64,000 nucleotides of DNA. Origin: Apium graveolens (Eukaryota; Streptophyta; Magnoliopsida; Apiales; Apiaceae). Location of the stretch: positions 69,537,073 to 69,601,072 of the forward strand of contig NC_133650.1 in assembly GCF_009905375.1 (NCBI RefSeq). Reading direction: 5' to 3'. The position numbers were made by a program, and so were the translations under genes. Below, in pieces: positions 12,160 through 23,971 of the stretch. The notes under the pieces were generated by a model. It was not told the DNA's origin. It searched no databases and was given only the letters and a program-made list of their open reading frames with translations. Positions within the stretch are counted from its first letter, which is position 1. Each line of letters begins with the position of its first letter.

Positions 12160-12420
12160 CACGCGCCCTCACGCGCCGAAACAAGATCCCCCACGCGCGG
12201 CCACGCGCACCCGCGCTGTCTGGCACGTGTCAGAACACCGCCCACGCGCTCCACGCGCCCCACGCGCTTCACGCGCTTACGACCCTACGCTGACGTCAGC
12301 ATGACGTCATCTGATGACGTCAGCATGACGTCAGCACGTTGACCTGCGCGTGTCTACCACGCGCCGCGCGTGGTACACGGGCGCGTGTACCCCACGCGCG
12401 CACTGCAGACGCGCGGTCCT
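12160..12420. promoter_or_regulatory. CGCG-box-rich segment in C leader
   Basis: A GC-rich island in otherwise AT-rich DNA, dense in CACGCG/ACGCGC. The core matches the (A/C/G)CGCG(G/T/C) box bound by plant CAMTA calmodulin-binding factors. The motif match is direct. A regulatory role is only inference, and simple expansion of a GC-rich repeat is an alternative. Confidence 0.4.
12291..12333. promoter_or_regulatory. Four TGACGTCA palindromes in C leader
   Basis: TGACGTCA occurs at 12291-12298, 12302-12309, 12315-12322 and 12326-12333, with spacings of 11, 13 and 11 bp, close to one helical turn. This palindrome is the consensus site of plant bZIP/TGA factors (CRE, as-1 type). It lies downstream of the LTR promoter in the transcribed leader. 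Confidence 0.55.
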
Positions 12421-12554
12421 TCGCCCTTTTTCAGCAGTCGCCGTCTTTTCTCGCACGGATTTCCGTGGCCCCGTCCCTGTCAACTCATCTTTCTCCGTGC
12501 AACACAGATTATGCAACATACAATAGATGTACACATATATATACATACTTACAA

Positions 12555-12589
<35 letters not shown>

Positions 12590-12846
12590 TTATTTAATTA
12601 CGAATTTAATTAAAATAACTTCAAAAATTCATAATAAATAATCCATACATCATAAAATTATGAAAAAAATAACCAGACGATCTACAACACTTGTAGAACC
12701 CAGATCAACATTCAAAATTATTCTGAGAAACGATTTCTCATCAGACATAATTAATCCATAATATAACTTGTAAAAATCATAATTAATTCATACAAGCACA
12801 TAAAATTCTGAAATTTTTACCACAGATCTATATGCATACAGCCTAT

Positions 12847-12858
12847 GCTCTGATACCA
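12847..12858 (-). other. Primer binding site of element C
   Basis: Plus-strand gctctgatacca is the reverse complement of TGGTATCAGAGC, the initiator tRNA-Met site. It is one base from the LTR at 12860 and sets the minus orientation. Confidence 0.92.
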
Positions 12859-12859
12859 A

Positions 12860-14514
12860 TGTTGGATTTTAATCGCAGCAGAGGCATGGTAAAATACTTT
12901 TACACATATAAAATCCAAATAAAAGCATATAAATTGTGATTAAAACATATGAATCAATTACTAACCTTTAATAGCGATCCAAAAGTAACGATCGGAGATC
13001 CTTAGCAGCTGCTCCTCAAATGTGAAGCACTCCACCGGTATCCACCAAGAAAACGACGTTAAGGAGGAGGAGGAGGTGGAGAGAATTAGGTTTTTCTAAA
13101 ATTTTTGGGTTCGGGTTAGAATAAAAATAGGGTTTATAATAGTATATTTATAGGTAAAATTTTCAGGTGAAATTTTCCCATAAAATATTATTATTATTAA
13201 CCCATTTATTATTCTCATTAATAATTAAAACACCTTTTAATTATTAATCCTTTTTCTAAACACTTTAGAAATAATTCTCTCTCTTGATTTAATTTCCAAA
13301 AATTAAATTCTTAATTAATAATATTAAGAACTTTTCTTAATTAATTTATAATCAATTAAATCTCATTTAATCAATTATTAAATTTGCCAATTAATTATTT
13401 ATTTCATAAATAAATAATTATCAGCCATTATTAATTAATTCCTCCACCATTAAATCATTCTCTTTTTATGATGTGACCCTGTAGGTTCAATATTAAGCCG
13501 GTAGTAGAAATAAATAATAATAAAACTATTTTATCATTATTTATATAAATTCTCTAATTTATTAAATATGATTAATTAATTAATCATATTTATTCTACAT
13601 CGTGAGGGATACTTCTCAGCATATCGCGACTATCCGGATAATACGAATTCACTGCTTAGAATACCAAGAACCTATTCAGTGAATAGTTACCGTACAATAA
13701 ACTCCTTCTACCCTACAATGTCCTGATTAAATACAAGGCATGGATCTCGTGTCAAGCCTATCTAATTTAATCACTTGCTTTCCATTTACTATGCTTAGTT
13801 CTATGCAAATTAGAAACTCCTTTCTAATTTCATTCACGCTGGCCAGAGATTTCTGAACTAGCATAAGTGGATCAGCCTTGAACATTCTCTTCCTTTACTG
13901 GAAGGGGTAGATCCTTTATTGATCATACACTATCTTCGTGTAAAAATTCCTATACCCAGTAGAGCCCTAATAATTGTCCCTGGAGACTAAGAACTAAACC
14001 AAAGCATAGTTCAGTGTACACAAGATGACTATGATGACCTCAAGTCTAAGGATACTTGTACAACTATCACAATGTGAATAACTACTGACACGTGAGTGAA
14101 CTCCATCAGTTGTTTAGCTGTGCGAGTCATGTTCAGTGAACTTATTCTATAATAAGCACCTACATACTAGCTATAGTGTCACCACACAAGTGTCTATGAG
14201 AACAGACATCCTTCATAATGAAGCAAGCATAGTATATACCGATCTTTGCGGATTATTAATTACCAGTTAGTAATCCTATGATCAGGAACTATTTAAGTTT
14301 AGAGTTATCATCTTTTAGGTCTCACTATTATGATCTCATCATAATCCATAAAAAGCTTTACTCTAAACTATGATATATCTTATTTAAACACTTAAATAGA
14401 TAGAGCCCGTAATAAAAACAAAACAAGTCTTTTATTAATATCAATGAAATCAAAACAGATAAAAGTAATTCCTAAATCCTAATACATGATTGGACTTAGG
14501 ACATATTCCTTTCA
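12860..14514 (-). repeat. 5' LTR of element C (1655 bp)
   Basis: Partner of 6481-8135, with identical length and about 98% identity by eye. It drives transcription leftwards into the leader and gag. Confidence 0.95.
13143..13152 (-). promoter_or_regulatory. Probable TATA box of element C
   Basis: tatatttata on the plus strand reads TATAAATATA on the minus strand inside the 5' LTR. The start site would lie about 30 bp to the left, near 13110. Identified by motif only. Confidence 0.5.
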
Positions 14515-15399
14515 GGGAGAACCAAGACGGTACTCCTATGTGGCAATTCATGGACCTGCCTAAACAAAACTTATAATTTTACCCCAATCACCACCCCGAG
14601 GAAACGATGCGGTGGGAAATTCTTTCAGGACCTTTATGTCGCTAAGCTCTCAGAATTCCAAGGAACAAGTTGACCCAGTCGAGGCAAGAGTCTGGCTAAA
14701 AGAAATAGAGGAATCATTTGAGATTATAAATGATTGACGAAGCACAAAAGACTATTTTGCAACTTACCTTCCTAAGAGAGAGGCCACCTGCTGGTGGAAG
14801 GTTAAGGAAGCTAGAGAGATAGTGTAGAAGTTTTAAAACCAGGCCAGAGGTGGACAAGTATAATGAATCATGAATCTAGGTTGTGAAAGTCGTCAAGGTT
14901 CGTCTGAAGGACACGAATCCAGAATGACGGGATGTTTGAAATCAATGCTTATGTTATGTTGGTTCATGAAATGGATGTAATAGAAATGAAAACAAAAGAC
15001 TGAAAGGGGAAGGAGTATAAAGGGATATAAAGGAAATAGAGTTGAGAAGTGATAAGGGAGTAGGTATGGGAAACCCTAAGAAACCCTTGTAATAAATACA
15101 TAGAAGTGTGTCATCATCAGCGAGATGGTGACTGATCATGAGATAAATTCAAGGTTGAAGGCGTAAACGATACGTATAATTAATCTCCTTTAAGTTGAGA
15201 GTATTCGATGAAACTTTGAGATAGACCGATGGATTAATAAGGAAACACAGATGGGCTGAGGAGACGGGATAACAAGATATTAGGAAAATGGGATGAAGGA
15301 AGTGACCTTCAAGAATGGGAATTGTATGCAAGATGTGTGACTTGATGCCCAAAAAGGGATACACCAAGTATAAAAGATATCCCAACATTGAGATGACGG
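14515..15399 (+). pseudogene. Element B gag core, broken
   Basis: After the right copy of gggag, the B sequence resumes at the gag core: GNSWTCL-type and PITTPRKR patterns in shifted frames. Then follow DPVEARVWLKEIEESFEI-like coding near 14675 and EATCWW near 14790, all interrupted by stops and frameshifts. Relative to E about 80 bp are missing at 14815-14820, where E has the SGKYFPRLWR segment. The gag core lies downstream of a pol fragment, so the order is abnormal. From 14950 on only weak matches remain. Confidence 0.7.
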
Positions 15400-16360
15400 T
15401 TGAGATAAATAATGGAGAGAAATGAATAGTTAGAACTAAAATGTTCACATTTAGCACGACCAATATCTTCCAGAACATCCCTGTTATCATTACCAAATCG
15501 AGAAAGAAAAGCGGATAACCATTGTTATTTTTTGGAGGCCATATGGATTGACCTCAGCTTGAATAAGGATGCTATTGTGAAATTTGGTATAGACTATCGA
15601 GCTGGGAATGATTGAATAAGATAATCTATCAAGGATATATGACTTGATTTATCCATGGAAGGATGCATGTACCTTTTTAAAGGTGGAATTAATGATAGAA
15701 CCTCGATAACTTGAGATGAATCCTAGGGGAATGCATAAAGGTTGGCATTTTACCTTTAATAGGGACAATATGAGTTTTGACAGTATGAATTGGAAAGGAT
15801 TAAGGTAACAACAACCTTTAAGGATCAGTGGAGAAATTTTTAGAAGTATATAGACAATGGTCCTAGTATTAGTAAATGATATTTTGATATGCACTGTATC
15901 TAGGGAATACAGGAGGAACGAATCAAGGATAACCTTAGAGGTCTTACAAGGAGAAAGGTAATATTCAAAGTTCTGAAGAATATAAATTTTGATAAAGGAA
16001 ATATGACGTAATTATAATAATGCCAGGTAGGCACGTGTTGAACCATAAGAAAGTATAGATCGACCCAATGAAGTTCGAGATTGGTGAAAACAAGAAGGAC
16101 CCAAGATAAGAGACATCCTAAGTATGATTGAGAGTCAGTCGTGACAATGTTAACTTCTAAATACCGAGGCAATAACTTATGGAAAAATGGTGATTTTTTT
16201 TCTCACCGGGACTTAAGAAAAGCATTTTCACATAAGCAGTGATTGAAATGAGGTAGAAAATTTAATTGGAGGTGGTTAAAATGACATTGATTGTAAGGAA
16301 ATTTTACTATCAGGAAGGGCCAAAGAGGTGGTCAAGAGGACAATTATAGGCGCTCGTGGC
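15400..16360 (+). pseudogene. Element B reverse transcriptase and RNase H tail, broken
   Basis: Fragmentary RT on the plus strand. Near 15855 the translation gives LVLVNDILI followed by SREYRRNESRITLEVLQGERLFSKF. This aligns with the FVVVFIDDILIYSKS...HLRxVLExLR region of chromoviral RT. The catalytic IDD box has become VND. Near 16300 the pattern GxAKEVxxx matches the RNase H tail [13 protein letters not shown] (clearer in E at 37585). Stops occur every few dozen codons. Confidence 0.65.
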
Positions 16361-17799
16361 AGAGGAATACAGTAATGATGGTTAAAGCCGTGAAGGTTGT
16401 ATTATGGTTTGAAAGATTGACATTTCTTCTGATGATTGTACGATACTCAACCGTAATAGTAGTTTGGTAAAGATTTAATTCATGTAATCGCCGTGAGCGG
16501 GCTATCTATATTAGAAGGTCCTATCTTGATATTAGCCAGGACCATGTTACGAAATGACTAAATGAACCTTTGAGCTTCATGTCTCCCAATAAAGACAAAT
16601 GGTTAATAATGGTATTAACCTGCTATCGTTGCTTTTATTGAAACTCTTCTGCAACTTTATCTGCTTCATGTCATATATACGTCAAGTTGAGGAGTATTCT
16701 TCATGTATCATGAATGGTGATTATGTTACCTCCCTAGAGGAATTCGATACGGTAGGTATGGACTCTGTATGGTTAGATATTAAGATTTTATGGAAAACGA
16801 ATGACTACAGTAGGTCAGCGGTGGACCATAGTAATGCAGCAATGATTCTGCGAGGAATGAGCCGATTACAACCGTGAGAGTTGTATTGGAATGGATGTTG
16901 AGATTGAGTACCACTAATCGGGTCGTGGTGATGTATAAGTTATTATTGATAGACCAACTAAGCCGAACATTTACCTATGATATATCTATTCCTTCTTATC
17001 GATAAAGAGTAGTATTACTATACGAAGAAGGTTGTGGTATATCGATGGATTCTAGTAACGATGATGTCTAGAATGAAATCCCAGATTCAATTTTCGCTGT
17101 CGAGGGAGTTTCAAAGGTGATTGTTTATAAGCTCACGCAAGAGCATGGGTCCATAGAATGATGGACGGAATAGTAAATATTTAGGCATGTGAAATATGAT
17201 GTGATAATACTTGATGTTGATATATATATATACATCTATATGTATTTTGTTCTCCGGTGATAAACCTCTATAGTTCAGACGTAGATTCCAAGCCACATAT
17301 TTTGTGACCATATATTTTTATATATAATTCTCTTAAATTCGTTCTTTTCTCTTCTTTTCATTTTCGTGTAAACTGAGAAGAACAACCCTTCCAAAAGGGG
17401 AGGTATAGCCTAATGACTATCTATCTGTGTGATAGAAGCCTAGTAGGATACCACATGTTGTTTAATTATTTGTCAAGTACTAAAGGATGGACACCTTCTG
17501 TACTAACTATGCAATATAACAAGTGTGCATGATCATAGTGATCTCTCAACAAATTCTTTTACTTCTATATGATTGATCAAACTTTGGAAGATAGAAGCAG
17601 CTAGAAATGGAGTAGTATAAGTATGGTGGTATTCGGAATGAAAACGCGTTCGTGATACTAAGGTTGACATATTTATTAGAAGGTTATAAAACTCTAGCGA
17701 GTAAAGGTATATCTAGAATAGTATTATGTACGGAAGATAGTAACGATTACGAACTAGAAAATAGTGGGTATTGAGAAGCAAAAGCTATAATGCTAGAAG
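16361..17799 (+). pseudogene. Element B decayed pol/integrase region
   Basis: Colinear with E 37640-39080 but too decayed for domain calls. Only short open stretches remain. It should correspond to the integrase zinc-binding and catalytic parts. I see no preserved D-D-E spacing. Confidence 0.45.
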
Positions 17800-18325
17800 C
17801 TAGGATGAGAGTCTGTGCAATAGACTTGAAAGAATTTGGAATGATCACTTAACGCAGATTGAGTTTTCTTACGACAATAGATTGTATGTCAGTATCGAGA
17901 TGTCGCCTTATGAGATCCTTGAGGGAAGACAATATCGATCTCCCTTATGATAGGATGAAGTAGTAGAGCGCAAGATGCTCGGACCAGCAGTGGTCCAAAG
18001 GACCAAGGACATGATACATTTAACCAGAGGATGGCTGGTAGCAGCCCAAGATCGACTATAGAAGTATGTCGGTTTGGCCCGAAAGGACAAATAGTATGAA
18101 GTAGGGAACCTAGTATTGTTAAAGGTATTCCCTTGGAAATGATTGATGAGGTTCGGAAATAAAGGAAAGCTAAGTCCGCGATTTGTTGGACCTTTGGATA
18201 TATTAAGACGTAATGGGAAGTTATCAAATGAACTAGCCCTACCCCCGAACCTGCAACAAGTTCGCAATGAGTTCCAAGTATCAATGTTAAGGAAGTATGA
18301 TCCATAGGCGAGACACATAGGGGAA
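17800..18325 (+). pseudogene. Element B integrase C-terminal part, broken
   Basis: Plus-strand translation shows WNDHLTQIEFSYDN (~17840), SIEMSPYEILEGRQYRSPL (~17893), VQRTKDMIHLTRGWLVAAQD (~17995), then KLSPRFVGPLDILRR (~18165) and VSMLRKY (~18280). This is the standard end of a chromoviral integrase, including the GPY-type GPxxIL module. In-frame stops interrupt it at several points. Confidence 0.8.
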
Positions 18326-18530
18326 TATGAACACGTAAACCTCCGACCAGACTTGACCTATATGGAGCAACCAGTAAGGGTGATGGATTTAGAGGAGCAA
18401 GTGCTTAGGAATAGGATTATCAGACTAGTCCGAGTTTTATGGTAAAATCATAATGTGAAAAAAAATTTGACTTGAGAGTTAGAAAGTGCAATGCTAGAAA
18501 AGCATCCCCAACTGTTTTCTATCTGATTCC
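18326..18530 (+). pseudogene. Element B chromodomain-like C-terminus
   Basis: Pattern HVNLRPDLTYMEQPVRVMD, then EEQVLRNRIIRLVRVLW, then ELESAMLEKHPQLF. This matches the short C-terminal module that follows integrase in Tekay/Del chromoviruses and is thought to guide integration to chromatin. Stop codons are present. It supports the chromovirus assignment of B and E. Confidence 0.7.
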
Positions 18531-18545
18531 GGGATGGAATCCTTT

Positions 18546-18559
18546 TAAGGAGGGGAAAC
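18546..18559 (+). other. Polypurine tract of element B
   Basis: aaggaggggaaac immediately before the 3' LTR. The same tract precedes the 3' LTR of E. Confidence 0.85.
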
Positions 18560-20396
18560 TGTAATAACCCCAATTTTTGGAAATTTTTGAAACCTTGATA
18601 AATAGTAATTTTTTTATGACTATGCTGATTAAGGAAAATTATCAGACCACGTTATACAAGAGTACTGTTATGGAAATTCTGAGATCGTATTAGTATTCCA
18701 TAAAGTAAATGAGTGTATGTAAAGGTCGTCAGAATTCGGATCCGGACACTTTGACTTTTCCCGAAAATCCACCAGATACCGAAAGAATTGAGTATAAGGT
18801 AACATGATTAAAATGATTTTTATTTAAGGATTATAGCAGAGGATCATTAAAGAAATATAAGATATTAAAAAAGGTTCAGGGAAGCCCAAGTAATAAGATC
18901 CCGGATATGATCCCTCAAACTATTAACGAGAATGAGAGTTAAGCGAACCGTAAAACAAATAAGCGACCAAGAGACAAGCTTGTACAAGAAGCCAAGGATT
19001 ATGATATCATCACACCACAAGGGATTGACAAATGGCAATAAAGTGATGCATGATGGATGATGTCATCAAGGGAGAAGATATTTATGCAAGGAAATCAAAG
19101 AAGCTTTTTCAATTTTTTCATTTCATCATTTTACTCTCAGCCAAAATGATACCAGCAACTTTAAACTGCCATATCACCTTCAATAATCACTCAAATATTG
19201 TGTTCTATAGCTCGTTGGAAAGGTATTGAGATGGCCTACAACTCTTGTTCACAAGTCTCGTCCAAATAATCATGGTAAGACCTTCATATTTACATTTATT
19301 TAAATCGGACTTTTAGATACTTCAAAATCTAACTTTGTGTTTTCTTGATGATTTGTGAGATCCAAGCTTGTATAAGGATTGATCAAGGTTTTAAGGCTCC
19401 CTAGCAACTTTTCACTCACAAATCAAGGTATAAAAACTTCTTGACCTTTAGTACTAAGCTTGATTGTTTGAGTTTTTAGATGAATTGGTAAATATATAGT
19501 TAGATCCACGCTTAGTAGTGAATTGATGAGGATTTAGAGTGGTAATTATTTTGGGAATCGCGTAAACATAGCCGTCGTAATGCCCGATTTTCCTTAACTG
19601 TTTATGTGCTTAACTTTAGGACCCGTGAACTCACTGTAAGATTCTGAACTTTTCCATGTTTAGCTAGATCATGTCGTAAGCTTCGTTTTGGTATGTGGTT
19701 CGATTAGATCCGATGTACGGTTTAAGAGATACGACCGTTTTAAGTAACGGCGTTTCGCGAGCGAACCATTACCCCTCGCTCTACTTTGAAACCTTGTTTA
19801 AGGCCCTTAAAAGACTAATTGGATTACGAAACAATTATGTAAGGTGGATTAGGAAATTGGTAAAGTATTCGCGAAAGGGTCGCCTTAAAATTCGTAACGA
19901 TTAATTTATTAAAATTAGTGGAGCCGAGGGTACGCGAGGGATTAATGCAAATCGTTAAGTGTATAAGCGACCGTAAGTGACCGTTAGGGTATAAGTGAGT
20001 TTTGACTAGTTTCTTAAGTGACCGTGGTCTAATTCCGGCTTATGTTGTTGTTCATAGGTTACCGGACCCACTCTAAGCTTAAGTCTACCCGGGGACACTG
20101 AGGCAAGTTTTCTACCCGTTATACTGTTGTTGTGATGTAAATATATATATATATGTATTATCTTGTGATAAGTGCATAATTGTTATTAGCAAATCTTGCG
20201 ATATATTGGAGCATGTCAATATGATATATATATATATATGCATGCCTGTTTCGTAATCTTGATATCTCATTGTTGATTCAATTGATTATAAATTGCATAA
20301 TACCTATGCTAGAGATAAGCAGTACTTGCGTATACCCTTAGTATAGGGGACCCAGAGTTGAACATTCTTCTAAATCGGGAGGCGATATTCCGAGTA

Positions 20397-20434
<38 letters not shown>

Positions 20435-20589
20435 TTTTCAAAACTATTAATCGAATAATATTTATTCGATAGTTTTATATCATAAGTTAAATTATTTTTT
20501 GAATATTCATTTAAGATTCCTATTGCGATCAAAGAATAGTTTAATTATTAAATAGAGTTTATAGTTATGAAACTTATTTTATTTCTATT

Positions 20590-20770
20590 AATAAATGAAT
20601 ATTAGTCTAAATATTCATTCGAGGACTTATAACTCCGCTTATTTTATTAAATGAATATTTGTCTGAATATTCATTCGAGGACTTATGACTCCGCTTATTT
20701 TATTAAATGAATATTAGTCTAAATATTCATTCGAGGACTTATGACTCCACTTATTTTATTAAAATAATAT
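20590..20770 (+). repeat. 56-bp tandem repeat inside B 3' LTR (3 units)
   Basis: The gaggactt landmark lies at 20621, 20677 and 20733. One unit fewer than the 5' LTR. Confidence 0.8.
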
Positions 20771-22169
20771 TCTTTATTTTCTTAAAGAATAATGTGTCAA
20801 TATTCCCCAAGTATTCGGAAAATGAGTGATACTATCAAATCATTCTTACTTTAAATATTTCCAGAGATTATTTTCAAACTTTATCAAAACTATTATTGAA
20901 AGTTAGAGCGGATCCCAAAACTTGTTTTCAAATTAAGATCTTGCTTTCGAAGGGGATTTAAATACTAGCTCAAAAATCTGAGGGATCCGGTTCCGTGATG
21001 TATTTTTATATTCACAACAAGGTTGTTGTTTTGATAAAAGAGTTTTTGATTACTTACCCAACACTCGGGAAGTAAAATTCTTGGAATAAGTTAATCCATT
21101 AACAGGCATCGCCTGGGAAATATCGGTGAGTTTTTCTTTCCAACTAGATGCGACTTCTTGGTGGAGTCGTATCAACAAGTTCCTACTTGGGGAAAGGAGA
21201 GACGAGCTTTACGTTTCAGAGTCAGGGATTTCATCTGAACTAGGAGTGGTGTAAGTGGTCCAGTGGCGCCAGCCCAGCCTTATTTATTGGCCTAAATGGC
21301 CCGAAAGTTCCTCTAAGACGGTCCATTCCTTAGGAGTCCAACGTTCGGTCGATAAGTAAATCCGATTGTTCTCCTCTATATGTAGAAAATTGTGGGGTTG
21401 CACTACTGTGACTGATCATCGTGAGTTGTCTTCCTGGGGTGGCAAACTCCTGTAATGAGTTCATCATCCAGTTTGGATATTTCTGCAAAACTACCCATAG
21501 CACTTCGATAGAAAGGTTATGGCTGGGCGACTGTTGAGTGTTGGCAGGGTCGAGTTTTTAAAATAATGTTTCCATGAATTGAAGTATCTCATAACTTCAT
21601 ATTTTATCAATGATCAAATATTTGAGTTCCTTGAGCGGATAAAAGCCCTCAAGAGTATTTGCGAAAATGAGTTATATACAAGTTTTATCTTGTAGTCTCA
21701 TCTGTGTGATGAACTTTTGAAACTGATTATAACTTGAACAGTGGTAGTTCAAGTAGTATTCGGAAAAGATATAAGTATATTGGAGTATCTTGTAACTTCA
21801 TCTTTTCAACTTATATCTAGTTAATGATTATCTTATGCATGACAAAGATTTTCAGTAAAACGTTGAGATAAGGTTAGATATATGAGATCACCTTGCAACG
21901 ATATTTATATACAGTTATAAACTGGAACCCTGTATATATTATGCATGGAAGAGGATTTCTAAGATTTTGAAAAGTATATATACATATATACTGATTATTT
22001 TGTGACTTGGTCTCGCTAAGATATCAAACTTGGTTCATATCTGCTTGACCAAGACTTTCATGAGTACTATAACAAGGCTCATATATTGTTAATTACAATA
22101 CATGTTATTTTGGTGGGTTGTTGCTCACCCTTGCTTTCTTCTTTCATCACACAACAACAGATAACCATG

Positions 22170-22322
22170 ATGAACAGGACCAAGCTCCCAATTCCTGAGC
22201 GGATAGGAAATGTTCCGCAGTTTCCTATAGGCATTGATGTTGTTGTAGCTGAGGTAGGAACTACCAATAGGCTAGGCTTTCAACTTTTGATGTACCAGAG
22301 TTATGTATATTATGAATTGTAA
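22170..22322 (+). CDS. Conserved small ORF in B 3' LTR (50 codons)
   Basis: Same frame as 4637-4792, preceded by an extra ATG at 22167. The core VAEVGTTNRLGFQLLMYQ is unchanged relative to the 5' LTR. See the entry at 4637 for the argument and alternatives. Confidence 0.4.
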   Translation: MNRTKLPIPERIGNVPQFPIGIDVVVAEVGTTNRLGFQLLMYQSYVYYEL

Positions 22323-22568
22323 TAATGGCAAAGAAATGTAAATTTATTCAGAAACCCTTTTTGAGGTGTAATGACTTATAATTGTGGAATAAAATTACTT
22401 GTGTTATTTTGGTATTCATCTCTGAGACTATAACTTGTGGTGTGTGTGTTTATTGTGGGGTCACAGTACGCCGTAGTTGGTTGTTTATTAAGATTGGGTG
22501 TTATTAAGGGAAATGGAACTCGTGACAACCCGGACCCCCGACCCTGGATTTGGGGGTGTTATAGTTCC

Positions 22569-23346
22569 GCTGAGGCAGTTTAGCTTGTACGTTCCCGGGT
22601 TGAGCACCTCTTTGACTATGTAGGGGCCTTCCCAGTTGGGCCGTAGCTTTCCTTGGTTTGTTGGGTCTGAAGTCTCGGTGTCCTGGAGTACTAAATCTCC
22701 CACTTCATATTCGCTTATCTTGGCCTTTTTTTGCAAAATAGAGCTTTGTCTTTTCTTTGTAGTTTTCCATCTTTTCTACAGCCTGGTCTCTTACTTCATC
22801 TAAGAGTTCCAGGCTAGTTTTGAGGCCTTCGATATTTGGGACTTCATCAAAGTTGATGACTCTGTGGGAGGGGGATCCGGTTTCTACATGTAGCCGGGCT
22901 TCGGTGCCATATGCGAGCTTAAAAGGAGTTTCACTGGTTTCAGTCCGGGAGGTGGTCCTGTAAGACCATAAGACTTTCGGGAGATCATCTGGCCAGTTCT
23001 TCTTAGATTCTTCCAACCTCTTTTCTAGGCCTCGGAGTATGGTCCTGTTGGTGACTTCTACATGTCCGTTTCCCTGGGGTGGGCCACAGACGCTTTCTTA
23101 TGTTTGATCCCGAGCTCTTTCAGATACGCTTCAAAGTCTGAACCAACAAACTGCGGTCCGTTATCCGAGATAAAAAACATTGGAATCCCGAACCTCATCA
23201 CAATTAAATCCATGAATTTGATGTAGTCCTATTGACAATAATCTGCCTCATCCGGATCGACACATTTGAGAGTTGGTGCAGAAAAGGTTCGCCTGTATAG
23301 CTGATTATCTTCCAGAAAGAATTGAGAAGCCTTATACTTGAGGTAG
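22569..23346 (-). pseudogene. Element A integrase, middle and C-terminal parts
   Basis: Minus-strand reading begins at the D junction with a tract matching the region before integrase (FFLEDNQLYRRTF, LKCVDPDEADY). It then jumps by deletion to DLIVMRFGIPMFFISDNGPQF, which holds the second catalytic Asp, so the zinc finger and first Asp are lost. VLWSYRTTSRTETSETPF (open 23016-22705) follows, then VGDLVLQDTE, LRPNWEGPYIVKEVLNPGTY (open 22736-22488) to the B junction. Frameshifts lie near 23080 and 22720. Confidence 0.85.
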
Positions 23347-23537
23347 TGTTATTCCCTAACAATACAACAAGAATTACAGAATGGGGGGGGGTTGAATGTA
23401 ATTCTGGCTTCTTTTTAAGATTTACGAAAATGGTTCTAACTCAATAATATATAGAATGAAAGAATTATATAAATCAAAACACAAGTAATAAAAACACAAG
23501 TCTTTAAAACTTTCTGGTGGATTTGAATGTATCCACC

Positions 23538-23538
<1 letters not shown>

Positions 23539-23587
<49 letters not shown>
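23539..23587. repeat. (AT)n microsatellite in D 3' LTR
   Basis: About 24 AT units. The partner LTR has a shorter run near 45488-45507. Confidence 0.9.
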
Positions 23588-23591
<4 letters not shown>

Positions 23592-23971
23592 GTAGCTCAA
23601 ATAAGCTCACAGCTGCTTACAAGTATGAACAACTAAAACTTGCAGAGAAATGCTAAAGGATACAGCTTACAAATATTTCTCTGAGAATGTATTTTCTTAG
23701 TCTAGTTAGTTATTGTTCTACTTGCTGCACTTGGTTTATATATCATTAAATTTGCATAGCAAAAAGACAAGATAATAAAACAAAACTATCAAGTCTAACT
23801 CTATGCTACTTCATTACTCTATTCCGGCAACTTTAAAAACCTTCATAGTTTGCATGAAAATGGTAATGCTTCTTTTTCTCATTTTCCTGCTAAACAGGCT
23901 GCCACATTCCTTTTGTAAACACCCAACGCATGTGACTGTGTTGTGACTGTCAACAGATGCTTGAATTGATC

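Larger units (their letters stand above)
10977..12846 (-). other. Long 5' leader of element C
   Basis: About 1.87 kb between primer site and gag ATG with no credible ORF. It contains the ~90-bp repeats at 11145-11450, a GC-rich CGCG-box stretch at 12160-12420, a TGACGTCA array at 12291-12333 and an AT microsatellite at 12558-12590. A very long untranslated leader is typical of BARE-1/Angela elements. Confidence 0.7.
6481..14514 (-). mobile_element. Element C: Angela-like Ty1/copia retrotransposon, internally deleted
   Basis: Complete insertion on the minus strand within B. LTRs of 1655 bp each (6481-8135 and 12860-14514) are flanked by gggag at 6476-6480 and 14515-14519. The primer site is at 12847-12858 and the polypurine tract at 8136-8150. 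Gag, zinc knuckle, protease, integrase and parts of RT remain, but the RT active site and most of RNase H are deleted. About 26 differences between the LTRs by eye (1.6%) indicate a fairly recent insertion. The long LTR and ~1.9-kb leader resemble BARE-1/Angela elements. The lineage is an inference. Confidence 0.9.
845..22563 (+). mobile_element. Element B: chromodomain (Tekay-like) Ty3/gypsy retrotransposon with very long LTRs
   Basis: A complete insertion bounded by gttcc at 840-844 and 22564-22568. 5' LTR 845-5030, 3' LTR 18560-22563, iMet primer site at 5035, purine tract before 18560. The interior is rearranged and full of stops: gag start, then an RT/RNase H/integrase fragment, then gag core, RT, RNase H tail, integrase and chromodomain-like tail. 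Element C is inserted at 6480/6481. Removing C leaves about 13.7 kb. The LTRs differ by several percent and by two larger indels, so B is older than E. The chromodomain-like tail and long LTRs suggest Tekay/Del. The lineage call is an inference. Confidence 0.88.
18560..22563 (+). repeat. 3' LTR of element B (4004 bp)
   Basis: Starts TGTAATAACCCC. The end reads GGTGTTATA, one base from the usual TGTTACA, followed by the target copy gttcc (22564-22568). It is shorter than the 5' LTR by one 56-bp unit and by 138 bp lost between two AGTGA repeats at ~19515. Confidence 0.93.

Noticed and set aside
12331..12641. Overlapping ORFs on both strands in the GC-rich part of C's leader
   Set aside because: Produced by the CACGCG-rich composition and the following AT microsatellite. 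No conserved motif or start context.
17889..18318. Two antisense ORFs of ~137 codons
   Set aside because: They are the opposite strand of B's integrase, whose plus-strand motifs are clear.
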